Positions 25,048 through 36,126 of a stretch of 64,000 bases of DNA are shown piece by piece. The notes beneath the pieces were generated by a model. The model was given only the letters and a program-made list of their open reading frames with translations, was not told the origin of the DNA and ran no database searches. Positions within the stretch are counted from its first letter, which is position 1. Each line of letters begins with the position of its first letter. Where the stretch lies: NCBI GenBank assembly GCA_900466945.1, contig UBNV01000006.1:124001-188000 (forward strand). The letters run 5' to 3'. The DNA comes from Hyphomicrobiales bacterium (GTDB taxonomy: Bacteria; Pseudomonadota; Alphaproteobacteria; Rhizobiales; Rhizobiaceae). A program made the translations under genes and the position numbers.

Positions 25048-26214
25048 TCAAGCCGCCAACTTCTCCCGCCGAGCCGGTCCGACCGGCAGCGCGCCGCTCG
25101 CGAGGATCGAACCGAGCACCAAGGGCAGGCAGACCAAGTAAGCGTTGCGGATGCCGAAGGCTTCGGCGACGAAGCCGAGCAGCGGGGGGCCGAGGAAGAA
25201 GACCACGAAGGCCATCTGCGCGATCGCCGCGACATTGATGACCGCCGGCCGATCGGTGCGCTGGGCTGCGGCCGAGACCGCCATCGGATAGACTGCGCTG
25301 CAGCCGGCGCCCATCAGCGCAAAGCCGATCAGTGCCAGCGTGGGGGAGGGTGCAAGCCAGGCCATGGCGATGCCGAGAGCCGCAACCGTCAACAACACCC
25401 GCCCGACGAGCCTTGCCCCATAGCGATCCACCACCGGGTCGACAGTAAGCCGCGCCAGCGCCATGAAGAAGGCAAACAGCGTAAGCCCCGAACCCGAGAT
25501 GAACGGCGAGACGTCGAAGACCTCTTCCATGTAGATCGTCGACCAGTCGATTCCCGCACCTTCAATCAGGAAGGCCGAGGTGCCGATGATGCATAGCGGC
25601 AGGAGAGCCAGCGTCGGCAGAGCAAAATGCGGTGCCTTGTCCTCGGCTCCGGCGGTGGTGAGCACAGGCGCATTCTTCATGCCCGCGATCGTGATTGCGC
25701 CGATGATGAACATCAGCCCGAGCAGGACATGCATATGCACCTGCATCGTCACGCCCGCCTGCCGGACCAGCGAGGCGGTCACGGCAGTGACGAAGAAACC
25801 GAGGCTCCAGCAGCCATGCGCGCGGTTCATGATGCCGAAACCCGCCTGCGCCTCGATCCGCCCGATCTCGACATTGAGGCAGATCTCCAGCGCGCCGGCG
25901 AGAAGTCCGACGGCAAAGAGCGTGGCAAAGACGAAGGGCGCGGACGGCAGAAGCGAGACAACGGACAAGAGCGCCATCACGCCGAGCAGCGAGATGGCCA
26001 GCGTCGTGCGCGAGCCGAGTCGGACGATCAGCGGCGAAGAGAGCGTGAGCGAAATCAGCGAGCCGATCGCCATGCCGATCAGCGTCAGCCCCAGCTCCGC
26101 CTTGTTGACCGAAAGCTGCACCTGCAGGTCTGGCAGCCGCGAGAACAGCGACCCCGTCGACATGGCGAAGAGAAAGAAGGCGATATAGACGCGGTACTGT
26201 GGCTGGAAATGCAT
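25048..26214 (-). CDS. MFS transporter
   Basis: A 388-residue, 12-segment inner-membrane transporter. It opens with YRVYIAFFLFAMSTGSLFSRLPDLQ, and the loop 2-3 region has GSLISLTLSSPLIVRLGSR, the MFS motif A position. A second half starts near HFALPTLALLPLCIIGTSAFL. The family resembles YbjJ-type transporters (FucP/inner membrane protein YbjJ group); the substrate is unknown. The start is uncertain: ATG at 26214 fits the family, ATG at 26247 adds 11 residues, and neither has a good ribosome site. It is convergent with the Ivy-like gene. Confidence 0.85.
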   Translation of the reverse strand: MHFQPQYRVYIAFFLFAMSTGSLFSRLPDLQVQLSVNKAELGLTLIGMAIGSLISLTLSSPLIVRLGSRTTLAISLLGVMALLSVVSLLPSAPFVFATLFAVGLLAGALEICLNVEIGRIEAQAGFGIMNRAHGCWSLGFFVTAVTASLVRQAGVTMQVHMHVLLGLMFIIGAITIAGMKNAPVLTTAGAEDKAPHFALPTLALLPLCIIGTSAFLIEGAGIDWSTIYMEEVFDVSPFISGSGLTLFAFFMALARLTVDPVVDRYGARLVGRVLLTVAALGIAMAWLAPSPTLALIGFALMGAGCSAVYPMAVSAAAQRTDRPAVINVAAIAQMAFVVFFLGPPLLGFVAEAFGIRNAYLVCLPLVLGSILASGALPVGPARREKLAA

Positions 26215-26338
26215 CGGGGAGACTCGATTTGTCTGATGACCAGTCAACGGCGTGCCAGCATTCGTCCGGCAAGTCCAGTGATGCGCGCCGCCGATCGGTT
26301 CGCCCCCGGAAAAGGCCTTTTGTCGGCCCCATACGCAC

Positions 26339-26464
26339 CGTCATCCTCGGCCTTGTGCCGAGGATCTGCCAAGGATGGTCATAAATGGGAGGCCCAAGGG
26401 AGGGTTCTAAAGGTCGAGCAAATGGCAGCGGCAGTAGATCCTCAGGACAAGCCCGAGGATGACG
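26339..26464. repeat. Nested palindromic intergenic repeat element
   Basis: Arms at 26339-26367 and 26436-26464 are inverted copies of each other with 26 of 29 bases matching. Each arm is itself a hairpin (CCTCGG...CCGAGG; CCTCAGG...CCCGAGG). The 68 bases between hold no gene. This CGTCATCCTCGG...AGGATCT design is common in intergenic repeats of Rhizobiales. It lies in the 335-base gap between the MFS gene and the FabMG-like gene; nothing else was seen in that gap. Confidence 0.75.
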
Positions 26465-26549
26465 AAAGAGGGGTGACCTTTTGAAACGAAAATGCCGGAA
26501 GCAAGGCTCCCGGCACAATCCTGTTCGCTGCTGGCGACTGCCTGATCGC

Positions 26550-27869
26550 TCACCCAGCCGAATTGATCTGCCGCGCCACCATGTCATGGTTGAGCCAGAG
26601 CACCGGCGCCGACGGGTTCGCAACCTCGCCAAAGATCAGCGCGCCGGTCGCCTCGACCACGAGCACGCTCAGATAGTCCGAGATCAGCGCCTTGCCGTCC
26701 TTGTGCATCTGGGCAATCTCGGCCGAGGTGCCGATGGTGATGTCCGACTGGCCCTGGCTGTTGGGCATCGGCCATTTGTTGAAGTCGTAGAACGGGATCA
26801 TCACGTCGCTCGCCTGGAAGTCGGCGATCTTTTGCAGAACGTCATCGACCGTCGCGCCCTCGACCAGAAGCGCTTCGCAATCGGCCCAGACTTTCTCTGC
26901 CCGCGCGCCGCCGTTTTCCTTCTTCAAGGCCTTCAAGAGCGGCAGAAGCGGCAGCTCGATGCCGGCGAAGACGTCGGACGAATTGGTGCGGATCTCGGGG
27001 CAGTTGAAGACGGTCGCCTTGATGCCGGCGGCAAAAGCTTCTTCGGCAATCGCCTCGAGCTTCATCTTGGCATAGCCCTGGGTGTAGTTCGTATAGGTCT
27101 GCCAGCGGTATTCGTCGCCGATCAGGATGCCCGTGCCGTGATAGCCATAGGCAGAGTAGCGCACCTGGCCGCCGCTCTTTTCGATGCGGGCGCGGATCGC
27201 CGCACTGCCTTCGATCAGATGGCGGAAAGTGTTGGCCGAAACTTCGTCGAAGTTCTGCAGGATCAGTTTGCCGAGATCGCTGTCGAGCAGCACCTGCGAG
27301 GACATGTGGCGCGCCCCGCGGCCCTTGTAGATGCGGTTGGCAAGAACGAGGAAGACCTTGGCCTTCGGAATGCCGCCCGCCATCGTGTGGGCGAAGTGCA
27401 CGTTTTTGCCATCGGCAATCATGCCTTCGAGCTCCGCCATGATCTTGGCGACCGCATCCTGGAAGCGCGACACGCCAACCTGGCGGCACTTCTCGATATG
27501 CGCCCAGTCGAGCTTTTCCGTTTCCCAGTTTTCCAGCGTCAACGAAGACAGAAGGTCCGTCGGTGTCGGCTCGCCTTCAGGCGAGTCGAGATCGAAGCCG
27601 GCCATGGCGGGAATGTTGATGATCCGGCCACCGAGATTGGCCTCGGCCTGGGCCAGTTCGTCTTCGGTCAGCGGGCGGAGTTTGTTGTTCTCGTCGCGGC
27701 GGCCAACGGTGATCCCGATGATCTCCATGCCGGCCTTCTTGGCCTGGTCGAGCAGGCCCGTGACATAGCCTCGACCGAACAATTCGCCGAACAGAACGAA
27801 GACGTCGCCCTTGCGGTAAAGGTCGTTCTGCGGGATCTCAGTCAGGGAAACCGGGCTGGTCAGGGTCAT
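26550..27869 (-). CDS. Conserved protein, possible FabMG-type enoyl-ACP reductase
   Basis: A 439-residue cytoplasmic protein with no signal peptide or membrane segment. It has an early Rossmann-like stretch (GDVFVLFGELFGRGYVTGLLD, IIGITVGRRDENN), a Gly-rich site (FAHTMAGGIPKAKVFLVLANR), the Tyr-rich YSAYGYHGTGILIGDEYRWQTYTNYTQGYAKMKLEAI in outline, and a C-terminal QSDITIGTSAEIAQMHKDGKALISDYLSVLVVEATGALIFGE. The pattern recalls the FabMG enoyl-ACP reductase family, but this is from memory and uncertain. The ATG at 27869 was chosen over 27911 because the family begins with a short leader. It is divergent from ppdK. Confidence 0.55.
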   Translation of the reverse strand: MTLTSPVSLTEIPQNDLYRKGDVFVLFGELFGRGYVTGLLDQAKKAGMEIIGITVGRRDENNKLRPLTEDELAQAEANLGGRIINIPAMAGFDLDSPEGEPTPTDLLSSLTLENWETEKLDWAHIEKCRQVGVSRFQDAVAKIMAELEGMIADGKNVHFAHTMAGGIPKAKVFLVLANRIYKGRGARHMSSQVLLDSDLGKLILQNFDEVSANTFRHLIEGSAAIRARIEKSGGQVRYSAYGYHGTGILIGDEYRWQTYTNYTQGYAKMKLEAIAEEAFAAGIKATVFNCPEIRTNSSDVFAGIELPLLPLLKALKKENGGARAEKVWADCEALLVEGATVDDVLQKIADFQASDVMIPFYDFNKWPMPNSQGQSDITIGTSAEIAQMHKDGKALISDYLSVLVVEATGALIFGEVANPSAPVLWLNHDMVARQINSAG

Positions 27870-28223
27870 TTTTGATTCCGGATTACAATTTACTAGAATG
27901 CCACCTAGCAAACGCTGGCCCCGAGCGCATCACCCTCGATTGATTTGTCTGGTCATTTTCCGTGACCGTTCATTGCATTGCGTGATGAGCTGTTACATTT
28001 GACCAGAGGTTTCGCTGCGGCCGCACCCCTCGGCCCCAGGCCATTTGCGACATGCCGTGGCGCGGGCTCTCCGCTCACACTCAGTCAAGCCGCCGTGACC
28101 GCTTTCGTCCTCGACTGCCGCAATTATGATGCATTGCAGCATAATCTTGATAAGGTGACGTTTCCAATCCGTCACATTTGCTGTAAACGGTGGAAAATAA
28201 AGCCTGTTTGGGTGGAGAGGGCA
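27870..28223. promoter_or_regulatory. Divergent promoter region between the FabMG-like gene and ppdK
   Basis: This 354-base region holds no gene. Two inverted repeats lie 50-100 bases before ppdK: ATTATGATGC-ATT-GCAGCATAAT (28123-28145, one mismatch) and GTGACG-N9-CGTCAC (28155-28175). Both could be regulator sites; no regulator is identified. Confidence 0.4.
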
Positions 28224-30890
<2,667 letters not shown>

Positions 30891-30985
30891 GAGTCCTTCA
30901 GCAGCTTGGAGATATTCGACATCGTTGCAAGGGCGACTGTACAAGCGTTTCTCATTGCTGGCTGACAACAAAAAATCCCCACCCA

Positions 30986-31012
30986 TGTCACATTGACCAT
31001 TCCCCGCTCGTC
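30986..31012 (+). promoter_or_regulatory. ECF41-type promoter of the ahpD-like gene
   Basis: TGTCACA at 30986-30992 and CGTC at 31009-31012 are separated by exactly 16 bases. This is the published ECF41 promoter consensus (TGTCACA-N16-CGTC). The genes immediately downstream are an AhpD-like protein and an ECF41 sigma factor, so the sigma factor probably controls its own operon. Confidence 0.85.
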
Positions 31013-31045
31013 ATGATGTCGTACCCAACAGAAGGAAACGACATC

Positions 31046-31513
31046 ATGACTGAAACACTCGATCCTTTCGCGGCCGCCCCCACCCTGATGAAGAAGTGGA
31101 TGGCCGTCTCGACCGACATCGCCGCAAGCCTTGAGCCGAGCCTCATCGAACTCGTCAAGATCCGCTCGTCCCAGATCAATGCCTGCGCCAATTGCATCAA
31201 CATGCACACGGCCGAAGCCCGGGCCAAGGGCGAGACGGAGCAACGCATCTATCTGCTCTCCGCCTGGCGCGAGGCGCCGTGTTATTCGGAGCGCGAACGG
31301 GCAGCGCTCGCCTGGACCGAAGCACTCACCACACTTGCCACCGGCCATCCGCAGGAGACGGCGCGCCAGGATCTGCAGGCCGCCTTCACCGAGGAGGAGC
31401 AGGTGAAGCTGACGCTGATGATCAATGTGATCAATGGCTGGAACAGGCTGGCCGTCGGCTTCGGCCTCTGGATCGACACGCCTGCCACCCGGGCTCAGGG
31501 AGTGGCCGCCTGA
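31046..31513 (+). CDS. AhpD-like carboxymuconolactone decarboxylase family protein
   Basis: A 155-residue protein of the alkylhydroperoxidase-D/CMD fold. The redox motif is ACANCINMH with Cys47, Cys50 and His54, preceded by the helix SLIELVKIRSSQIN. The later KLTLMINVINGWNRLAVGF is also typical. It is expected to reduce peroxides or act as a thiol oxidoreductase. The ATG at 31046 follows GAAGGAAACG. It is preceded by an ECF41 promoter and overlaps the sigma factor gene by one base (TGATG), the classic ECF41 arrangement with a carboxymuconolactone decarboxylase, oxidoreductase or epimerase. Confidence 0.92.
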   Translation: MTETLDPFAAAPTLMKKWMAVSTDIAASLEPSLIELVKIRSSQINACANCINMHTAEARAKGETEQRIYLLSAWREAPCYSERERAALAWTEALTTLATGHPQETARQDLQAAFTEEEQVKLTLMINVINGWNRLAVGFGLWIDTPATRAQGVAA

Positions 31514-32373
31514 TGTTGCCCTCCGAGCATAGAGAGGCGGCGGCGAGTTTCGATCCCCTGAGGCGCAAGCTGATGCGGCTCGCCTATCGCATGCTGGGCT
31601 CGGTCACGGATGCCGAAGACATGCTGCAGGAGGCCTTCATCCGCTGGATGAGGGCCGATCGCCGCGAGATCCGCGAACCCGAGGCGTTTCTGCGCCGCGT
31701 CGTCACAAGGCTTTGCCTCGACCAGCTGAAATCGGCCCGCCTTAAGCGCGAGACCTATATCGGCCCCTGGCTGCCGGAACCCGTGGTCGATGACGAGGAC
31801 GAGCCCGAGGATGTCACCCTGCCGCTGATGCTGGCGCTGGAGCGGCTGTCCCCGCTGGAGAGAGCGGCCCTGCTGCTGCACGATGTCTTCGGTCAGCCCT
31901 TCGAGGAGATCGCCGAGACCCTGGACCGCGACGTTGCCGCCTGCCGCCAGCTGGCAGCAAGGGCACGCCGCAACGTGCGGAAAGCGCGAACCCGCTACAC
32001 GGTCGACGCCAAGCGCGGGCTGGAGATGGCGGAGGCCTTTTTCAATGCGTCGCGCAGTGGCGACATGACGACGCTTTCGGCCATGCTCGCGGCCGATGTC
32101 GGCCTGCATTCGGATGGCGGCGGCAAGCGGCCGGCAGCGATCACGCCGATCCTTGGCCACGAAGCGGTGATGAAGGTTCATGCCTATCTTTCGGCAAAGA
32201 TCTGGCCTGAAGGTTCCGCGCTTCTTCGTGTCGGCCTCATCAACGGCCTGCCGGGCTTTGTCACCCTGGAGGCCGACGGCGAGTTGCAGACGACGGCGCT
32301 GGAGATCGAGGATGGCGCAATCATCGCCATCTACATCATGCGCAACCCCGACAAACTCAGGCATCTGCACTGA
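31513..32373 (+). CDS. ECF41 family sigma factor (SigJ-like) with SnoaL-like C-terminus
   Basis: A 286-residue RNA polymerase sigma factor. Region 2 is near residues 14-80 (AYRMLGSVTDAEDMLQEAFIRW) and region 4 near 105-160 (LERLSPLERAALLLHDVFGQPFEEIAETL in outline). All three ECF41 hallmarks are present: WLPEP at 86-90, DGGGK at 201-205, and NPDKL at 278-282. The C-terminal SnoaL/NTF2-like domain replaces an anti-sigma factor and regulates activity from within the protein. It is coupled to the upstream AhpD-like gene. The signal sensed is unknown. Confidence 0.95.
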   Translation: MLPSEHREAAASFDPLRRKLMRLAYRMLGSVTDAEDMLQEAFIRWMRADRREIREPEAFLRRVVTRLCLDQLKSARLKRETYIGPWLPEPVVDDEDEPEDVTLPLMLALERLSPLERAALLLHDVFGQPFEEIAETLDRDVAACRQLAARARRNVRKARTRYTVDAKRGLEMAEAFFNASRSGDMTTLSAMLAADVGLHSDGGGKRPAAITPILGHEAVMKVHAYLSAKIWPEGSALLRVGLINGLPGFVTLEADGELQTTALEIEDGAIIAIYIMRNPDKLRHLH

Positions 32374-32420
32374 GGGAAGGGGAGAGCGGCGGCTTCACCG
32401 CACTCCCGCTGCCGCCAGCC

Positions 32421-33170
32421 TTATCTCGCCAGGGCCACGGCATCTGCGCCGGCCGGAATGCGCAGCGGCGAAGCGACATCCGTTGCCGCCTGCCAGACGG
32501 CTTCGGCGACGTCGGAAGCCTGCGTCACCTCTGCCTCGCTTTCTTGCGCCCAGGCATCGAAGGCCGCCTTCACCACCGGCAGATAGGGCTCGGGAAAGCC
32601 GCCTTGCTGCTGGATCCGGGCGCGGGCCGTGTCCCCGAAGCCGGTGGTCGGCGCGCGACCGGGCAGGACGATGCGAACCCGGATGTCGAAGGCCGCAAGC
32701 TCCAGCGCGGAAACCTCCGTCAGCGCATTCAGCGCTGCCTTGCTCGCCGTATAGGCCGAAAGCAGTGGCAGCGGCTTCAGCGTCACGCTGGAGGAGACGT
32801 TGACAATCACACCAGCGCGCCGTTCCCGCATCTGCGGCAGGACCGCCTGCATCATTCCGACCGGGCCGAACAGGTTGGTCTCGAACAGGGCACGCATTGT
32901 CTCCATCGGCGTGCCTTCCACCGCATTCATCCAGCCGATGCCAGCATTGTTGACGAGAACGTCGATTGGCCCCGCCTGTTCGACGGCGGCTTTGATGCTG
33001 TCCGGATCGGTGACATCCAGCTTGACCACCTGCAGTCTGTCGGAGGCGGCGAGCAGGTCCTCGCGGGGGCTGCGCATGCCGGCCACCACGCGCCAGCCCT
33101 TCGAGAGGAAGACTTTCGCCGTCTCGAGCCCGAAGCCCGCCGAAGCGCCTGTGATCAGTACTGTGTTCAT
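32421..33170 (-). CDS. SDR family oxidoreductase (paralogue 1)
   Basis: A 249-residue NAD(P)-dependent short-chain dehydrogenase. Cofactor site TGASAGFG at the N-terminus, NNAG motif (VLVNNAGIGWMNAVEG), catalytic Ser in VSSSVTLKPLP and YxxxK (AYTASKAAL). The C-terminal end PAGADAVALAR is shared almost word for word with the SDR at 35277-36020, showing they are paralogues. It is divergent from the AraC gene at 33269, with direct AGATCGT repeats 28 bases apart (33208 and 33236) in the shared promoter region. The substrate is unknown. Confidence 0.9.
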   Translation of the reverse strand: MNTVLITGASAGFGLETAKVFLSKGWRVVAGMRSPREDLLAASDRLQVVKLDVTDPDSIKAAVEQAGPIDVLVNNAGIGWMNAVEGTPMETMRALFETNLFGPVGMMQAVLPQMRERRAGVIVNVSSSVTLKPLPLLSAYTASKAALNALTEVSALELAAFDIRVRIVLPGRAPTTGFGDTARARIQQQGGFPEPYLPVVKAAFDAWAQESEAEVTQASDVAEAVWQAATDVASPLRIPAGADAVALAR

Positions 33171-33268
33171 GTGTCGTCTCCTGTCCTTGATGGGATGGCC
33201 GGAGACTAGATCGTAGCGGTGATATCCTCTATAACAGATCGTGCAGTATTCATTATCAGGAGTGTCGT

Positions 33269-34234
33269 TTGGCCGATCCCTTCAGTGATCCCCTGGGTGA
33301 AATCGTCTCCCTGCTCAGGCCCCGTGCCGGTTTTGCCAAGGTGGCGAGCGGCGCCGGCCACTGGCGCGTGACGCGGGAACTGGATGGCGAGCCCTTTTAT
33401 TGCGTCGTGCTCGACGGCGCGGCCCGCATGACCGTCGACGGCCATCCGACCGTGCGATTGCAGGCCGGCGATTTTGTCCTCGTCCCCTCGCTCTTCCACT
33501 TCGCGATGGAGAGTATGGAAATGGAGGGAGCGGCTGATGGCATGGTGACCAACGATCCCTCGCTCGCAACGCCTCTGCCCGGCGAGATCCGCCATGGCGA
33601 TCCGGAAGGGCCGGCCAATGCGAGGCTTCTGGTCGGACATTTCCATTTCGGCTCGCCGGATGCGCGCCTGCTCATCCAGCTCCTGCCGCGCTTCCTGCAT
33701 CTGCGCGGGGCGGAGCGGCTGTCCGCTTTGGTCCGGCTGCTAACCGACGAGACACGGGCGGTCCGCCCGGCGCGCGACATGATCCTCGCCCGCCTGCTCG
33801 ACGTGATCCTGCTGGAGGCCCTGCGCGCAGCGCCGGACGAAACCGCGCCCGGCGAAGCGCCGCCGGCGGGCATCCTGCGGGGCCTGGCAGATGAACGCCT
33901 GGCGCTCAGCCTGCGCTGCCTGCATGCCGATCCCGCCCGCGACTGGACCATCGAAAGCCTCGCCCGCGAGGCGGCTCTCTCCCGTTCCGCCTTCTACAAG
34001 CGCTTCCGCCTCGCTCTCGGCATGCCGCCGATGGAATATCTGACCGCCTGGCGCATGGCGCTCGCCAAGACCTATCTCGATCAGGAGGATCTGGGCATGG
34101 AGGAGATCGCAGGCAGGGTCGGTTATGGCTCGGCCAGCGCGTTTTCCACCGCCTTCACCCGTTTCGTCGGCGTGCCGCCCTCGCGCTATGGCATGGAGAA
34201 AGGGCAGGATAGAGCTGCCACCATAGCCGCCTGA
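33269..34234 (+). CDS. AraC family regulator with cupin sensor (paralogue 1)
   Basis: A 321-residue activator. Residues of about 5-190 are a cupin-type sensor domain (AraC_binding/Cupin_6, VLDGAARMTVDGHPTVRLQAGDFVLVP). Residues of about 205-310 are the paired HTH of AraC (WTIESLAREAALSRSAFYKRF, and DLGMEEIAGRVGYGSASAFSTAFTRFVGVPPSRY in outline). The start is a TTG at 33269, six bases after a clear AGGAG. It is divergent from SDR paralogue 1 and faces the tail of AraC paralogue 2. It probably controls the SDR gene (inference). Confidence 0.88.
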   Translation: MADPFSDPLGEIVSLLRPRAGFAKVASGAGHWRVTRELDGEPFYCVVLDGAARMTVDGHPTVRLQAGDFVLVPSLFHFAMESMEMEGAADGMVTNDPSLATPLPGEIRHGDPEGPANARLLVGHFHFGSPDARLLIQLLPRFLHLRGAERLSALVRLLTDETRAVRPARDMILARLLDVILLEALRAAPDETAPGEAPPAGILRGLADERLALSLRCLHADPARDWTIESLAREAALSRSAFYKRFRLALGMPPMEYLTAWRMALAKTYLDQEDLGMEEIAGRVGYGSASAFSTAFTRFVGVPPSRYGMEKGQDRAATIAA

Positions 34235-34256
34235 CGTCCCCCCGTGTCCTGATGTC

Positions 34257-35162
34257 TCAAGCCGCAGCCGTTCTGGAAAACCGCCCCGGTGGCACGCCCA
34301 CATGCCGGCTGAAGGCCGTGCTGAACGTGCTGGCCGAGCCATAACCGATCTTCTCGGCCACCGCATCCAGGCTCAAGTCTTGCCGCTGCAGCAGGTCTTT
34401 CGCCAGCGCCATGCGCCACGTCATCAGATATTCCATCGGCCGCATGCCGACGGTGTGGCGAAAGCGGTCGAAGAAGGCCGAGCGTGACATGGCCGCCAGT
34501 CGTGCCAGCGCCTCTACCGTCCAGGGGCGATCGACTTCGGCATGCATGGACTGGAGCGCAAGCGCGATGCGCGGCTCGGCCAGCCCGCGCAACAGGCCGG
34601 GCGGAGCCTCGTCAGTCGGCACGCTGCGCAACGCCTCGATCAGCAGGATCTCGGCATAGCGTTCCAGGATGAGATCGCGCCCGACATCTGCGCGCCGCGC
34701 CTCGTCCCCGAGCAGGTGAACGAGTTGCGTCAGCCGGGTGGCGCCACGCACATGGATCATCCGCGGCAGAAGCGAAACGAACAGCGAGGCATCGGGTGCA
34801 TCGAAGGAGAAATAGCCGCCGAACTGCCGCATGTCAGGCTCGCCATCCGGCCGCCCATGGCGTTTCTCGCCGTCGGGTGCCGAAACCATGGTCAGCGGAT
34901 CGATCGAGACGGGCGGCGCAGGCTCGATGCTGCCCATGATGAAGGCGGGCGTTGCCGGCAGCAGCAGAAAATCCCCCTCTTCGAGAATGACGGGCTCCTC
35001 ACCATCGATCGCGAACCGACAGCGCCCTTTCGTGATGGCGCAGAAACCGGGCTGGCCGAAGGCGGCGTAGCGAACTGCCCAGCGACCGGCCCCACTAATG
35101 CCCTTGGAAAAGACGGTGCGCGGTTTCAGAAGCGCGATGACATCGGAGAGCGGATCACGCAT
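34257..35162 (-). CDS. AraC family regulator with cupin sensor (paralogue 2)
   Basis: A 301-residue protein, homologous along its length to the AraC at 33269-34234 (same DPLSD opening, cupin strand ITKGRCRFAIDGEEPVILEEGDFLLLP, and HTH ending AVAEKIGYGSASTFSTAFSRHVGVPPGRF in outline). The two genes converge tail to tail. Its ATG directly touches one arm of a perfect 10-base inverted repeat (35163-35210), with no ribosome site visible, so expression may be autoregulated or leaderless. It is divergent from SDR paralogue 2. Confidence 0.88.
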   Translation of the reverse strand: MRDPLSDVIALLKPRTVFSKGISGAGRWAVRYAAFGQPGFCAITKGRCRFAIDGEEPVILEEGDFLLLPATPAFIMGSIEPAPPVSIDPLTMVSAPDGEKRHGRPDGEPDMRQFGGYFSFDAPDASLFVSLLPRMIHVRGATRLTQLVHLLGDEARRADVGRDLILERYAEILLIEALRSVPTDEAPPGLLRGLAEPRIALALQSMHAEVDRPWTVEALARLAAMSRSAFFDRFRHTVGMRPMEYLMTWRMALAKDLLQRQDLSLDAVAEKIGYGSASTFSTAFSRHVGVPPGRFSRTAAA

Positions 35163-35210
35163 CTGGACTATCTCGAATGAAATACGGACTTATGGTTGAT
35201 GATAGTCCAG
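35163..35210. promoter_or_regulatory. Perfect inverted repeat between AraC 2 and SDR 2, probable operator
   Basis: CTGGACTATC at 35163-35172 and GATAGTCCAG at 35201-35210 are perfect 10-base inverted copies with a 28-base spacer. One arm abuts the AraC start codon. The design suits binding of an AraC dimer to control both divergent genes. Confidence 0.6.
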
Positions 35211-35276
35211 CGTAGCGTGGCTAAACCTTGGGCGTCAACAGCAAACGCCTCCAACAAAACGTCTCGGGAGTTTTCC

Positions 35277-36020
35277 ATGCCGACCATTCTCATCACCGGC
35301 TGCTCGTCGGGCTACGGCCAGCATATCGCCCAATATTTCCTCGACCGTGGCTGGACCGTGATCGCCACCATGCGCGCGCCCCGCCAGGACATCTTCGCCC
35401 CCTCGGACCGCCTGCGCATCCTGCCGCTCGACGTGACGAAGGCCGACAGCATCCGCGCCGCCCTTGAGGCAGCTGGCCCGATCGATGCTCTGGTCAACAA
35501 TGCCGGCATCGGCGTGGTCGGTGCCTTCGAGGCAACGCCGATGGAGCATATCCGCAAGGTCTTCGAGACCAACACCTTCGGCACCATGGCCATGACCCAG
35601 GCGGCGATTCCCGGCATGCGCGAACGGGGCGCTGGCATCATCGTCAACGTCACCTCGAGCGTCACGCTCACGCCGATGCCGCTGGCTGCCGCCTATACGG
35701 CGAGCAAGCAGGCGATCCAGGGTTTCACCCAGTCGCTTGCCCATGAACTCGCCGCCTTCGGCATCGCCACCAAACTGGTCGAGCCGGGTTATGCGCCCAC
35801 CACCCGTTTTGCCGCCAATACCGATATCAATGTCATGGATCTGCTTCCCGGTGCCTATCTCGATTTCGCCCGCCCGATCTTCGAGGCCTTTGCGTCCCCA
35901 ACGGTCGTCACCCGCGAAAGCGATGTCGCCGAAGCCGTCTGGCAGGCTGTGACGGACGGTACGACGCAACAGCGCTATCCGGCAGGGGCAGATGCTGTCG
36001 CGCTCGCAACGGCTGCGTGA
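35277..36020 (+). CDS. SDR family oxidoreductase (paralogue 2)
   Basis: A 247-residue short-chain dehydrogenase. Cofactor site TGCSSGYG, NNAG motif (ALVNNAGIGVVGAFEA), catalytic Ser in VTSSVTLTPMP and YxxxK (AYTASKQAI). It resembles SDR paralogue 1 throughout, including the shared ends DVAEAVWQA and PAGADAVALA. The ATG at 35277 follows CTCGGGAG. It is transcribed away from AraC paralogue 2, the mirror image of the first pair. The substrate is unknown; quinone or aldehyde reduction is typical of AraC-linked SDRs. Confidence 0.9.
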   Translation: MPTILITGCSSGYGQHIAQYFLDRGWTVIATMRAPRQDIFAPSDRLRILPLDVTKADSIRAALEAAGPIDALVNNAGIGVVGAFEATPMEHIRKVFETNTFGTMAMTQAAIPGMRERGAGIIVNVTSSVTLTPMPLAAAYTASKQAIQGFTQSLAHELAAFGIATKLVEPGYAPTTRFAANTDINVMDLLPGAYLDFARPIFEAFASPTVVTRESDVAEAVWQAVTDGTTQQRYPAGADAVALATAA

Positions 36021-36126
36021 TCGGGCGACTTGGCTCCGCAATCGGACCTGTGGCAATTGCCGCAGGCTCCGACCCGGGTATAAATCGGGATGCGTCGCAT
36101 CCTGCGCCGCCCACCCGGAGTTAACA

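Noticed and set aside
26481..27875. A 464-codon plus-strand frame opposite the FabMG-like gene
   Set aside because: The minus-strand protein has normal amino-acid composition and conserved-looking motifs; the plus frame is rich in Arg, His and Val with no domain.
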